The notes under the pieces are model-generated. The model saw only the letters and a program-made list of their open reading frames with translations, was not told where the DNA came from and searched no databases. DNA of 41,518 nucleotides. Origin: Actinobacteria bacterium 13_1_40CM_66_12 (GTDB taxonomy: Bacteria > Chloroflexota > Dormibacteria > Dormibacterales > Dormibacteraceae). A program made the position numbers and the translations under genes. Where the stretch lies: NCBI GenBank assembly GCA_001917895.1, contig MNEW01000041.1, positions 1-41,518 on the forward strand, read 5' to 3'. Below, piece by piece: positions 11,654 through 20,609 of the stretch (within the stretch, counting starts at the first letter, position 1; every line of letters begins with the position of its first letter).

Positions 11654-13535
11654 TCACGGCTCTACAGTCAGCGGGCCTCCGAACCGGTTGCTCGCACCGC
11701 TCTCGGCGCGGATCACGTGCATGACGGCGTTGATCAGAGCCAGGTGCGAGAACGCTTGCGGGAAGTTGCCGAGGTGGCGGCCGCTCCGGGGGTCGATCTC
11801 TTCGGCGTAGAGCGCAGACACCATCCAGAACGAGCAGATCGTGAACGTGCCCTCTTCGCCCGACAGGCCGTCGTCGGTTTCCTCGGGGCGGTACCGCAAG
11901 ACCATGCCGTCTTCCGTCAGCTCGTCGGCGATTGCGAGCACGGTCGCCCTCACGCGAGGGTCGTCGGGGGGCAGGAAGCGAACGAGCGGGATCAGCAGCA
12001 CCGACGCGTCCAGGGCAGTCCCGCCGTAGTGCTGCACGAACACGCCGCGCGAGTCGACGCCGTTGGCGGAGATGTCGGCTTTGATCTCATCGGCCTCCGC
12101 CTGCCAGCGCTTCGCCAGGTCGAGGTCGCCGTGCAGCTCGGCGAGGCGAGCGCCGCGATCGCACGCCACCCAGCACATGAGCTTCGACGAGGTGAAATGC
12201 TGGGGCTCACCCCGTACCTCCCAGATGCCGCAGTCGGGCTTCCGCCAGTTCTCGATGGCCGCTTCGACACTGCGCTTGAGGATCGGCCACACGACCTCCG
12301 GCAGGTAGTCCCTGGATTTGGTGTGCAGGTACACGGAGTCCAGGACCGCACCCCAAACGTCGTGCTGCTTCTGGGCCTGAGCGATCAGCTTGTCCGCCGA
12401 TGCCGTACATGATCTGCAGGTCTTTCTTGCCGGCCGCGACGTCGGCGATGAAGTAGAAGAAGTCGTTGGCCTCGCGCGCGAAACCTAGTGTGTAAAGGCC
12501 CCACAGCATGAAGGTGCCGTCGCGAATCCACGTGTAGCGGTAGTCCCAGTTGCGCTCGCCTCCGATGGTCTCGGGGAGCGATGTCGTTGGCGCCGCCAGC
12601 AACGCACCGGTCGGGCTGTAGGTCAGGCCCTTGAGCGTCAACGCGCTGCGCTGGAGGTAGCTCTGCCATGGATGCTCCGGAAATTCGCCGCGGTTGATCC
12701 ACTCGCGCCAGAAGTCGGCGGTGCGCTCGGTCCGGGCGAAGGCTTCGTCGGCATTGGCCGGAGGCGGGTGCTCGGCCCAGAACTCGCTCGACGCCGAATA
12801 TTGGGATCGAGGCCACGCGAGCGCCACGTATGCCTTCTCTCCTTGACGCAGGGTCTTGGTGGCGTGAGCTCCGGGCCCTTCGAAGCCCATGCGCAGGTCG
12901 GTCACCAGTCGAAGCGGCACGTCGCCCTCGCCACCTCTTGCCACCGCCTCGCCATACCCGGGCCCCGAATACTCCCAGTGCGCGGCGGTCCTTCCGTAAT
13001 CGAACACCGGGTGGCAGTCGAGGCTCAGCTCGACGCTTCCGACCACGCACTTCGCGGTGCGCAGGAGGATGTGCTCGGCTTCCTGGTCGGTCGGCGGGCG
13101 CCGGTGCGTCCCCGATCGTCGCTGGCTGTGGTACCAGGGGCCGATGCACAGCGCGTCGCGAACGATGAGCCAGCCGGTGCGGGTGCGCCAGGTCGTCTCC
13201 AGCACGAGCGTCCCCGGCAGGTAGCGCCGGCCTGCCGGGACCATGACCCCGCTGGGCGCAAACCGAAAGGCGCCCGCGGCGCGGTCGAGGATGGCCGCAA
13301 ACACGCTGGGGCTGTCCGGACGCGGGAGGCACATCCACTCGACACGCCCGCTCGGAGCGATGAGGGCGTTGACCTCGCAGTCGGAGAGAAAGGCGTACTC
13401 CGCGATCGGTGGGAACGCGCTGGCGATGCCCGACGCGAACGGGGCGGGCATGGCTTCCACAGTCGCCTGGCTTTCGCCGTTGACCATCGGCTTGACGATC
13501 TGTCCGAGGCCTTCGACGCCGATTTTTCTTGCCAT
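11654..13535 (-). pseudogene. GH15 trehalase/glucoamylase with one frameshifting and one in-frame deletion
   Basis: GH15 family protein very close to mycobacterial-type trehalase: PPIAEYAFLSDCEVNALIAP at the N-terminus, RNWDYRYTWIRDGTFMLWGL in the middle, general acid Glu in GIWEVRG, and second Glu in GEEGTFTICSFW. It would hydrolyse trehalose or alpha-glucans to glucose. The N-terminal frame runs from 13535 to about 12400 and the C-terminal frame from there to 11654. After LQIMYGIGG the family normally has ~27 residues (the HLSGY...PVRIGN segment) before QHDVWGAVLDS; these are lost and the frame shifts. A second gap, in frame, lies near 11809: VSAL runs directly into YAEEIDP, where relatives as I recall them have ~25 more residues. 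It begins 22 nt after adk and is probably the last gene of the sugar-transport operon. Confidence 0.85.
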
Positions 13536-13557
13536 TTCTAGCTGCTGAGAACGCTGA

Positions 13558-14157
13558 TCATATGCCGCGGGCCTGCGGTTTGCCGTTCAACACGCTCTTG
13601 ATCTCATCACGGACCCGATCGAACACCTCGTCCACCGCACCGACGCCGTCGACCTCGGCCACCGGCACCCCGCTCCGGCGGTAGTGGTCGAGCACAGCCG
13701 CCGTCCGCATTCGATATTCGTGCATCCGCTCCATGATCGCCTCGCGCGTGTCGTCCGCCCTGCCTTCGACCGCGGCCCGATGCAGAAGCCGATCCACGAG
13801 CAGGGGTTCCGGTACGTCGAGCGCGACGACGAAGTCGACGTTCCGGTTGAGGTCGGCGAGCATCCGATCGAGGGCCTTTGCCTGCTCCACCGTCCGAGGG
13901 AAGCCGTCGAGGAGCACGCTCGAATCAGAGTCCGTGCGCCGCAGCAGGCTCTCGACGATGCGGTCGATCAAATCGTCTGGGACCAGGTCGCCCGCCGCCA
14001 TGATTCGGGCTGCCTCCTTGCCGACCGCGCTGCCATGGGCGACCTCCGAGCGGAGGATCTCGCCGGTCGAGAGGTGAGACATCCCGAACTCTTTCTCGAT
14101 GCGGCCGGCCTGCGTCCCCTTCCCACTCCCCGGCGGCCCGAAAATTAGCCCGATCAA
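13558..14157 (-). CDS. adk: Adenylate kinase, short type
   Basis: Reversible ATP + AMP to 2 ADP phosphotransferase. The P-loop GPPGSGKGTQ stands at the N-terminus, followed by HLSTGEILRSEV, the NMP-binding region, LLDGFPRTVEQAKALD and the Arg-rich RADDTREAIMERM. The short stretch before RADD shows it lacks the long LID insertion, so it belongs to the short adenylate kinases, at about 199 residues. The chosen start is TTG at 14157, inside the TTGA overlap with the upstream gene, giving the usual N-terminus MIGLIFGPPG. Upstream in-frame codons would add a non-conserved leader. Its place inside a sugar-uptake operon is unusual; a second adk may exist elsewhere in the genome. Confidence 0.85.
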   Translation of the reverse strand: MIGLIFGPPGSGKGTQAGRIEKEFGMSHLSTGEILRSEVAHGSAVGKEAARIMAAGDLVPDDLIDRIVESLLRRTDSDSSVLLDGFPRTVEQAKALDRMLADLNRNVDFVVALDVPEPLLVDRLLHRAAVEGRADDTREAIMERMHEYRMRTAAVLDHYRRSGVPVAEVDGVGAVDEVFDRVRDEIKSVLNGKPQARGI

Positions 14158-15056
14158 CGTTCGACCCGCCGGCGCTCGGGCAGCACCATCGCCCAGCGCC
14201 GCTGCCACCAGCGTTTGGCCTCCTCCTCCAGCAGCGCATGCACGGCTGGATGCGGTCCCGCGGGCTTGCCTGCCTCGCTCAGGGCAAGCCAGCGCCGAGT
14301 GATCTCGACGTACACGTCGGCCTCAGTCCACCCTGGCATCTGCTCCAGCACGTTATGCCGGCGGATCGCCTTCGCGATCGGAAGGTAGACCGTGTCGTAC
14401 CAGCTGGCGGCCGCCTCCGGCAGCGACACCGCGTGGCCGCGCTCGAGGCCGAGGAAGTACTCGTGGCCGAGGATGTGCTTGAAGATCTCGTCGTAGCGGC
14501 CGAGCCGGCTGCACTCGAGCCGGGCGTCCGGCCGCAGGCGGTGCAGCTGCGTGGTCTCCAGGAACTGCGCGTACTCCGCCGTCCTGAGCAGCTCCTCTGG
14601 ATCCACGTTCGTACCCAGCGGCGCTCGGGTCTGGACGTCGATGACGCGGGCATTGATCGTGTCGCGGCCGAGGCTGCGCGCCACCGAGACACGATGGTGG
14701 CCGTCGATGACGTAATAGCCCTCTCCGACTTTGTAGACGTCGATTGGCGGCAGCTCGCCGCCCTCGACCATCGCCGTGTACACCCGCGTCCATCGATCCC
14801 GAAGACGTCGCGTGGCTGGAAGGAAGCCGGGGAGGAAATCGTTCGCTTTTGCCGGCGACGCGGCCGAGCCAACGATCTGGTCGATCGGAATCTCGCGAAC
14901 GCCGCCGAACGAGCGGCCCTCGGCGCCGGCCGCGTCCAACACCGAGTCCAGCGAAACCAGCCTGCTGGCACGGCCGGTCAGGGTGTTCCGGATCGACCTC
15001 CGGAAGGCGCGGAAGCGCGCGCTATCGAAGTCTTCACCGGCCCGTATCTGTTCCAC
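14154..15056 (-). CDS. ParB/sulfiredoxin-fold domain protein
   Basis: 300 residues, GTG start 9 nt after the ATPase stop. A central ParB/Srx-like nucleotide-binding module is visible: IPIDQIVGS, LPPIDVYKVGEGYYVIDGHH and RVSVARSLG, with the DGHHR signature seen in ParB N-terminal domains and serine kinases of that fold. The C-terminal half is alpha-helical and rich in Trp and Arg (LGHEYFLGLERG, DVYVEITRRWLALSEAGKP) and is not recognised with confidence; it has some likeness to DUF4032-type proteins. No helix-turn-helix typical of chromosomal ParB is seen and no parA is near, so chromosome partitioning is unlikely. Co-translation with adk (TTGA overlap) suggests a function in the operon, possibly nucleotide-dependent. 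The function is unknown. Confidence 0.6.
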   Translation of the reverse strand: MEQIRAGEDFDSARFRAFRRSIRNTLTGRASRLVSLDSVLDAAGAEGRSFGGVREIPIDQIVGSAASPAKANDFLPGFLPATRRLRDRWTRVYTAMVEGGELPPIDVYKVGEGYYVIDGHHRVSVARSLGRDTINARVIDVQTRAPLGTNVDPEELLRTAEYAQFLETTQLHRLRPDARLECSRLGRYDEIFKHILGHEYFLGLERGHAVSLPEAAASWYDTVYLPIAKAIRRHNVLEQMPGWTEADVYVEITRRWLALSEAGKPAGPHPAVHALLEEEAKRWWQRRWAMVLPERRRVER

Positions 15057-15065
15057 ACGAGGCGC

Positions 15066-16124
15066 TTACAAGAGGGCGAGTTCGCTCTCGGCGTCGAAGA
15101 GGTGCAGCACGCGGGTGTCGAGTCCGAGATGCACCATGTCGCCTGGCTCGACCTTGAGCTTCGGGTCGACCCGCGCGGTCACCGAGTCGCCGCCGACCTG
15201 CCCGTAGAGGAATTGGTCCGAGCCGAGGCGCTCGACCACGTCCACCTTCATGTCGATGGTGCTTGCCGGGTCGATTATCCGATCGGTCACGGTCTCCGGC
15301 CGGAACCCCAGCGTGCCCTTGCCCGCGGGCACCGACTTGGGCAGCTTCACCTCGAAGCCCGAAGCCTTGGCCGTGCTGTCGGAAGTCGTGACGGGGACGA
15401 AGTTCATCGTCGGGCTGCCGATGAACCCGGCGACGAACAGGTTGGCGGGGTGGTCGTAGATGTCGCCCGGCGTGCCGACCTGCTGCAGGATGCCGGCGTT
15501 CATGATCGCGATGCGGTCGCCCATCGTCATCGCCTCGACCTGGTCGTGGGTGACGTAGATGAATGTCGTCTGGAGGTCGCGGTGAAGTTTCTGCAGCTCG
15601 ATGCGCGTCTGCCCTCGGAGCTTGGCGTCGAGGTTGGACAGCGGCTCGTCGAGGAGAAAGACCTTCGGGCTGCGCACGATCGCCCGGCCGAGTGCCACGC
15701 GCTGGCGCTGGCCGCCGGACAGCGCGCGCGGCTTCCGCTTGAGGAAGTTGTCGAGGCCGAGGATGCGAGAGGCGTTCTTCACCCTCTTGTCGATCTCAGG
15801 CTTCGGCATGTGCTGCATCTGCAGCGGGAAGGCCATGTTGTCGTAGACGCTCATGTGCGGGTAGAGCGCGTAGGACTGGAACACCATGGCGATGTCGCGA
15901 TCTTTGGCGGCGACGTTGTTCACGACCCGGTCGCCGATGCGGATCTGGCCTTCGGTGATCGCTTCGAGGCCCGCGAGCATGCGCAGCGCGGTCGACTTGC
16001 CGCAGCCCGATGGACCCACGAGGACCATGAACTCCTTGTCTTTGATCTCGACGTTGAAATCCTTGACGACTGTGACGTCTGCCGTGTAGCGCTTGACAAC
16101 GTGGTCGTAAGTGACTGATGCCAT
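15066..16124 (-). CDS. Sugar ABC transporter ATP-binding protein (MsmK/UgpC type)
   Basis: 352-residue ATPase of the CUT1 carbohydrate importers. Walker A GPSGCGKST, Q-loop MVFQSYALYPHM, signature LSGGQRQRVALGRAI, Walker B VFLLDEP and the switch His in YVTHDQVEAM are all present in the first ~230 residues. The last ~120 residues form the OB/TOBE regulatory region typical of MsmK/UgpC/MalK (LGFRPE, FLYGQVGGD, HLFDAESELAL). It lies 6 nt downstream of a permease gene and would energise that permease pair. One such ATPase may serve several sugar importers. Confidence 0.93.
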   Translation of the reverse strand: MASVTYDHVVKRYTADVTVVKDFNVEIKDKEFMVLVGPSGCGKSTALRMLAGLEAITEGQIRIGDRVVNNVAAKDRDIAMVFQSYALYPHMSVYDNMAFPLQMQHMPKPEIDKRVKNASRILGLDNFLKRKPRALSGGQRQRVALGRAIVRSPKVFLLDEPLSNLDAKLRGQTRIELQKLHRDLQTTFIYVTHDQVEAMTMGDRIAIMNAGILQQVGTPGDIYDHPANLFVAGFIGSPTMNFVPVTTSDSTAKASGFEVKLPKSVPAGKGTLGFRPETVTDRIIDPASTIDMKVDVVERLGSDQFLYGQVGGDSVTARVDPKLKVEPGDMVHLGLDTRVLHLFDAESELALL

Positions 16125-16130
16125 TCCTAA

Positions 16131-16970
16131 TTACCCCTTCACAGATCCTGCAAGAATGCCGCGCACGAAATAGCGCTGGAGGCTGAGGAACACGACGAGC
16201 GGCACGATCATAGAGAAGAAGGCAGCCGCGGTCAGGACCTGATAGTTCTGGCCATACGAGCCAACGAGGTTGACCAGCGTCACGGTGATCGGAGCCACCG
16301 ATGCGGTGCCGCCCACGTAGATCCGGAAGAATACCGTCAGAGTACCCGCGCCATCGATCTCGGCCGACTCGAAGAGGTCGCTCGGCAGGGCACGGAAGAA
16401 GTTGGCGAGAAGGTACGTGGAGAACGGCAGCCCGTAGCCGGCGTGGGCCAGCCACAAGCCGACCCAGGGCGGGAGGTTCAGCGCCGTCAGGTTTTCAATC
16501 GTGATGCCGTGCTCGACGTAGAACTTCAACACCGGGATGAATGTGAGCTGCAGGGGTACGGCGAGCAGGCCGACGAAGGCAAGGAAGATCCAGTCGCGCG
16601 CCGGGAACTTCATCCACGCGAACGCGTACGCGGCGAAAGCGGCGATGGTGACGGGGATGACGGTCGACGGCACCGACACCATGAAGCTGTTGAAGATCGC
16701 GGTGCCCAGGTTGCTTTGCGCGAAGAGCTGGTTGTAGTTGTCGAGCGTGAATGCATAAGGGGGTGAGATTGCCGCCCACCAGCCGCTCGTGGCGATGGCC
16801 GAGAACGGCCGAAAGCTGCTGAGCACGAGGCCCAGCGTCGGCACGACCCAGGCAAGGGTCAGGCCGATGACGACCACGTGGAGCACGATCCTACCGAGTC
16901 GCTGCGAAATCCACTGCCCCGATCCGACGGCTGCTGTGGACTCGGTCCTTGCCGCTGCTGCGACGCTCAT
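16131..16970 (-). CDS. Sugar ABC transporter permease (MalG/AglG family)
   Basis: 279-residue inner-membrane permease of the CUT1 family with six predicted hydrophobic segments, the first at about residues 27-52. The cytoplasmic EAA loop that contacts the ATPase reads ALPSDLFESAEIDGAGTLTV. The C-terminus LQRYFVRGILAGSVKG is typical of MalG-like proteins. ATG at 16970 overlaps the stop of the upstream permease by 4 nt. It should pair with that permease and the downstream ATPase. The substrate is inferred from context as an alpha-glucoside or trehalose. Confidence 0.92.
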   Translation of the reverse strand: MSVAAAARTESTAAVGSGQWISQRLGRIVLHVVVIGLTLAWVVPTLGLVLSSFRPFSAIATSGWWAAISPPYAFTLDNYNQLFAQSNLGTAIFNSFMVSVPSTVIPVTIAAFAAYAFAWMKFPARDWIFLAFVGLLAVPLQLTFIPVLKFYVEHGITIENLTALNLPPWVGLWLAHAGYGLPFSTYLLANFFRALPSDLFESAEIDGAGTLTVFFRIYVGGTASVAPITVTLVNLVGSYGQNYQVLTAAAFFSMIVPLVVFLSLQRYFVRGILAGSVKG

Positions 16971-17980
16971 CGCCTTGCCTCCACAGCCCGGAATTGCCTG
17001 AGATTGAAGATCAGCACTGGGACGACCGCGATGAGCAGGATGATGGCGACCGCGCTCGCCCCCGCCGGGTTGTGCGAGAGATAGAGCAGGTTGTACATGC
17101 GGAAGGCCAGCACGTCTGTGTTGTAGTTGCCGTTCGTCATCACATACACGACGTCAAATGCCTTCAGGGCGAAGATGACCAGGGTGGTGCCGACGACGAC
17201 GATGGTCGGCATCATCAGCGGGAAGATGACGCGCCGGAAGATGGTGATCTCCCCCGCTCCGTCCACCCGAGCAGCCTCGAGCAGCTCGCCAGGGATGCCC
17301 TTTAGCGCGGCGGAGAGGATGACCATCGCAAACCCGGTGATGCCCCAGGTCGCAGCGCCGATCAGCGCGAGATTGTTGAGAATCGCGAGGCCGTTCGGCC
17401 ACTGATCCTGGAGCCAGGCCACCGGATCGTGGTGGAAGAACGTCACGATGGCGTTCAGGGTCCCGGTTTGAGCGCTTCCAGGCGGCTGGTACCAGAACAT
17501 GAACTTCCAGATGACGCCAAGCGCGACGGACGAGATGGCCATGGGCATGAAGATCAGCGACTTGACGACCGTCTCGTACGCCACTCGGTCGAAGAGAACT
17601 GCCAGTGCGAGGCCGAAAGCAAGCACGAACAGGGTGTAGAAGATCAGCCAGATGATGATGTTGTTTCGGATCGCGATCCAGGCGCCGCCGGATGGAAAGT
17701 CGGCGAGCTGGTTCGCGTAGTTCTGCAGGCCGACGAAGTTGCCCTGGTTGTCCTGGAAGCTCTGGATGACGGTAAAGATCGCGGGAATGAAAAGGATCGC
17801 CGCCACCAGGAAGATGGCAGGTCCGACCCATATCCAGGGCCGGACCTGCGGGCGATTCTTGTCTGGGAGCCGGCGCACCACGTACTCGCCGCCCACGATG
17901 TAGGCGGCGAGCACGATGGGCACGCCGACGATGACGACTACGAGCGTTGGAAGGTCAGACAGCAGGATGCTGAAGTCCAC
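16967..17980 (-). CDS. Sugar ABC transporter permease (MalF/AglF family)
   Basis: 337-residue permease. An N-terminal membrane segment (VVVIVGVPIVLAAYIVGG) is followed by a short charged linker and then the six-segment core beginning WIWVGPAIFLVAAILFIPAI. The EAA loop is GIPGELLEAARVDGAGEITI. The extra N-terminal segment is a feature of the AglF-like alpha-glucoside permeases. It starts 20 nt downstream of the binding-protein gene and overlaps the second permease. No truncation is seen. Confidence 0.92.
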   Translation of the reverse strand: MDFSILLSDLPTLVVVIVGVPIVLAAYIVGGEYVVRRLPDKNRPQVRPWIWVGPAIFLVAAILFIPAIFTVIQSFQDNQGNFVGLQNYANQLADFPSGGAWIAIRNNIIIWLIFYTLFVLAFGLALAVLFDRVAYETVVKSLIFMPMAISSVALGVIWKFMFWYQPPGSAQTGTLNAIVTFFHHDPVAWLQDQWPNGLAILNNLALIGAATWGITGFAMVILSAALKGIPGELLEAARVDGAGEITIFRRVIFPLMMPTIVVVGTTLVIFALKAFDVVYVMTNGNYNTDVLAFRMYNLLYLSHNPAGASAVAIILLIAVVPVLIFNLRQFRAVEARR

Positions 17981-18000
17981 GCTCTTCGTCTCCTAACTCG

Positions 18001-19293
18001 TCACTTATATGCCGTCGCTTGGACCCCATCGAGGGTCTTCAATATCGAATCGAGCTTCGACTGGTCGCCCACGAAGTCGAGCACCGCCTTCCAGGCCGCG
18101 GCCCTCATGTCCGCAGGCATCTGGTCGGTGGCGTCGTACTTGGCGATCTTGGTCGCCACGAGGATCTGGGCGCTCTCCTTGGTGAGCGGGTCGGGGTACG
18201 CGTCCAACGCGGTCTGCTTGTTGGGCGAGATCTTGCCGCCCCGCTTGACCCAGATGGTCTGTGCGTCGGCGGTGATCAGGTAGTTCATGAGCGAGCGCGC
18301 CTGCGACGTGTCGCGGAACATCGCCCACGAGTCACCGGCCACCACGTGTGCGCCGGCGTACTGAGCGGTGATGTCCGGCAGGGGGAAGAAGTTGAAGTCG
18401 GTCACGGGCTGCAGGCTCGGGACGGCGCTGGTGAAGAACGTGGTGATGAAGGACGCCTGGTTGTGCATGTAGCACTTCGGCGGGTTGTCGAACATGTGGG
18501 TGCCGCCGTCGCCGAAGTTGGTGGCGAGCATGAACTGCTTGCCGCCGTAGACGTTTGAGTCGTTCGCACCGAGGACCTGGCCCCACGTCGTGAACGCGGA
18601 CTTGATCTCAGGCGAAGTCCACTTCTGCGTGCCGGCCACCCAGCCGTCATACACGCTTGGGCCTGACTGGCTGAGAACGATCTCCTTGAGCCAGTCGCTG
18701 CCCGGCCAACCGGAGGCCGAGCCGCTCTCGAGCGCGACACACCAGGGCGTCACGCCGCTGCCCTTGATCGTGCTCTGGAGGTCCATCAAGGACTGCCAGC
18801 TGTTGGGCACGTTGTAGCTCTTGGCCTGGAAGTTCTTCGGGTCGTACCAGATCAGGCCTTTGACCGCGACCCACGAGAAGGTCTCGTAGAGCTTGCCGTT
18901 GATCGTGCCCAGGTCGATCCAGCTTTGCGAATAGTTCGCCTTCAGTGAGGTCATGTCGATCTTGTCGTCAAGCGCAATGACCTTGCCCTGCTTGGCGAAG
19001 TTGGTCAGCGTAGTCGGGCTGGGCGCCGCCGCCAGGTCGGGCGGGTTGCCGGCGCCGACGCGCGTGGTGAGGAGAGCATCCAGGTCACGGCTGTATTCGT
19101 AGTTGACCTTGATGCCGGTCTTGTCCTCCCACGGCTTGAGCACCGCGAAGAAAGACGCCTGCTCCTGTCCGGACCAGGCCGCGAGGATTTTGATCGAACC
19201 TGCGTTCCCGGTTGATGAGGTTCCGCAGGCTACCGCAGTGAACACGGCCGCCATCGCGACGACCAGTGCCCGAACGAGACTCGAAGAATGCAT
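18001..19293 (-). CDS. Sugar-binding lipoprotein of the ABC importer
   Basis: 430-residue extracytoplasmic solute-binding protein of family 1. The N-terminus has a signal peptide with an Arg, a hydrophobic stretch (LVVAMAAVFTAVAC) and a lipobox-like Cys at residue 23 followed by a Gly/Ser/Thr linker, so it is probably a membrane-anchored lipoprotein. The mature part starts IKILAAWSGQEQASF, a normal family-1 N-terminus, and carries many aromatic residues for sugar stacking. It is the first gene of the transporter operon and lies directly behind lacI. Alpha-glucosides are the likeliest ligands by gene context. Confidence 0.92.
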   Translation of the reverse strand: MHSSSLVRALVVAMAAVFTAVACGTSSTGNAGSIKILAAWSGQEQASFFAVLKPWEDKTGIKVNYEYSRDLDALLTTRVGAGNPPDLAAAPSPTTLTNFAKQGKVIALDDKIDMTSLKANYSQSWIDLGTINGKLYETFSWVAVKGLIWYDPKNFQAKSYNVPNSWQSLMDLQSTIKGSGVTPWCVALESGSASGWPGSDWLKEIVLSQSGPSVYDGWVAGTQKWTSPEIKSAFTTWGQVLGANDSNVYGGKQFMLATNFGDGGTHMFDNPPKCYMHNQASFITTFFTSAVPSLQPVTDFNFFPLPDITAQYAGAHVVAGDSWAMFRDTSQARSLMNYLITADAQTIWVKRGGKISPNKQTALDAYPDPLTKESAQILVATKIAKYDATDQMPADMRAAAWKAVLDFVGDQSKLDSILKTLDGVQATAYK

Positions 19294-19363
19294 GTTCTAG
19301 ATCCCCCACTTGTGGAAGGCCGACGGCCTCCCTATTGACGATCTCGACTCCGAGCTAAGAACC

Positions 19364-19391
19364 ATTCTATGACCCTCTGTGTATTTGGCAA
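19364..19391 (-). promoter_or_regulatory. Promoter of the sugar-transport operon
   Basis: On the minus strand TTGCCA (19391-19386) and TAGAAT (19369-19364) stand 16 nt apart in the lacI-binding protein gap, giving a leader of about 65 nt before the ATG at 19293. A GGGGGA stretch just before the start may serve as ribosome binding site. No copy of the 27-bp lacI palindrome is seen here. Confidence 0.5.
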
Positions 19392-19428
19392 GCGCGCGGC
19401 GGGGCGCGTCGATCAGATGCCTCGTGAA

Positions 19429-20460
19429 TCAGCCCTGGCCCGGCACCTCCTTTGGACGTGCGGTGGAACCGCGCACCACCAGGCTCGTGCTGAGCGGAGG
19501 CGGCGAGGTCACTACGTTGCCCTGCAACCGCTGGATCAACAGTCGGGCAGCGACGCGGCCCTTCTCGACGATGGGCTGCCTGACCGTGGTCAGCGGAGGG
19601 CTCGTCCATGCCGCCATGGGCAGGTCGTCATACCCGACCACCGACAGGTCTCCGGGAACGCGCATTCCCGCCGCATCGGCCGCGCCCAACACGCCGATCG
19701 CCGCCATGTCGCTCATGGCGAGGATGCCGGTCGGCCGACGCTTTCCTTTTGGAAAGGAGTCGAATGCACGCGCGCCGGCTGCCATGGTCGCGCCCGCGGT
19801 GACCATGTAAGGAGCCGGCGCATCGAAGGCGGCGAGCGCCGCCTGGTAGCCGGCGAGGCGGCGAGACGCCGCCGGGGTCAGCACCGACTGCGAGCGCGTC
19901 GGTGGCAGCATGATCACCGCGAGCTGGCGGTGTCCAAGATCGAGGAGGTGCCGGGCCGCGGCCTCGGCGCCTCCGGCATCGTCGACGTTGACTGCCGGGT
20001 GCTCTGGAGACTCCTCCGAGTCGATCAGCACGGTCGGGATCCCGATTCGATCCAGCGTCGCCAGCGCCGCGTCGTCGGGACCGAGGCCGAGGCTGATGAA
20101 ACCGTCTACCGACGCCTGGCGGATCGCGCCTTCCAGCGAGCCGTCGAGGGGCGGAACGAGAAGCAGCGTCAGGTCGTGCTCCTCGACCAGCTCGCCTAGG
20201 CCCTGGAACAGCTCGCTCAAGAACTGGTTGGCGAACACGGTGCTGAGGCGCTGCGGGATGAGAACGCCGATGGTTCCACTGCGGCGCAGCGAGAGAGCTC
20301 GCGCGGCCGGGTGCGGCGTGTAGCCGAGCTCGTGCGCGACCTGCAGCACCCGCTCGAGCGTGGCCTGCCCGAGCTTCTCGGGATTGTTGAACGCGAAGGA
20401 GACCGCGGTCTTCGAAACGCCCGCGGCGCCGGCCACGTCAGCGATGGTGACTCGACTCAC
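19429..20460 (-). CDS. LacI-family transcriptional regulator
   Basis: 343 residues. The N-terminal helix-turn-helix (VTIADVAGAAGVSKTAVSFA) and the hinge helix (HPAARALSLRR) are typical LacI elements, followed by a periplasmic-binding-like sugar domain (GTIGVLIPQ, DGFISLGLGP, GHRQLAVIML, SVVGYDDLPMAAWTSPPLTT). It probably responds to a sugar imported by the adjacent transporter. The GTG start at 20460 is chosen because it precedes the HTH directly. Its own promoter carries a perfect palindrome, so autoregulation is likely; control of the divergent GH1 gene and the downstream transporter is inferred. Confidence 0.93.
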   Translation of the reverse strand: MSRVTIADVAGAAGVSKTAVSFAFNNPEKLGQATLERVLQVAHELGYTPHPAARALSLRRSGTIGVLIPQRLSTVFANQFLSELFQGLGELVEEHDLTLLLVPPLDGSLEGAIRQASVDGFISLGLGPDDAALATLDRIGIPTVLIDSEESPEHPAVNVDDAGGAEAAARHLLDLGHRQLAVIMLPPTRSQSVLTPAASRRLAGYQAALAAFDAPAPYMVTAGATMAAGARAFDSFPKGKRRPTGILAMSDMAAIGVLGAADAAGMRVPGDLSVVGYDDLPMAAWTSPPLTTVRQPIVEKGRVAARLLIQRLQGNVVTSPPPLSTSLVVRGSTARPKEVPGQG

Positions 20461-20517
20461 AGCCCCGCCGCCAAGGGAACCAAGGCTCCGTGTCCCTCAT
20501 CATGCCCCCACACACAT

Positions 20518-20544
20518 TTAAACCGCTTTAGTAAAGCGGTTTAA
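20518..20544. promoter_or_regulatory. 27-bp palindrome, likely LacI operator
   Basis: TTAAACCGCTTTA-G-TAAAGCGGTTTAA is a perfect 13-bp inverted repeat with a 1-nt centre, AT-rich against its surroundings. It overlaps the predicted transcription start of lacI and lies about 65 nt upstream of the chosen GH1 start. The inner AAACCG/CGGTTT half sites resemble those of LacI/GalR operators. Confidence 0.75.
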
Positions 20545-20550
20545 GCGGAA

Positions 20551-20577
20551 GTTATACCGTTCGTTTGGCGCTGTCAA
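20551..20577 (-). promoter_or_regulatory. lacI promoter
   Basis: Minus-strand TTGACA (20577-20572) is a perfect -35. TATAAC (20556-20551) follows at 15 nt, or TAACTT at 17 nt. The operator palindrome begins 6-7 nt downstream, covering the start of transcription, which is the classical position for repression. Confidence 0.5.
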
Positions 20578-20609
20578 GTCGGGAGTTGGGCCGCTACCCT
20601 TCTCGTGCC

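Noticed and set aside
14154..15056. Chromosome-partitioning ParB
   Set aside because: No ParB-type helix-turn-helix, no parA and no parS-like sites nearby; gene lies in a sugar operon.
14238..16118. A 626-codon open frame on the plus strand opposite the ParB-fold and ATPase genes
   Set aside because: It is a high-GC shadow of well-recognised minus-strand genes with full family motifs; its translation is Val/Glu/Arg/His-biased with no domain.
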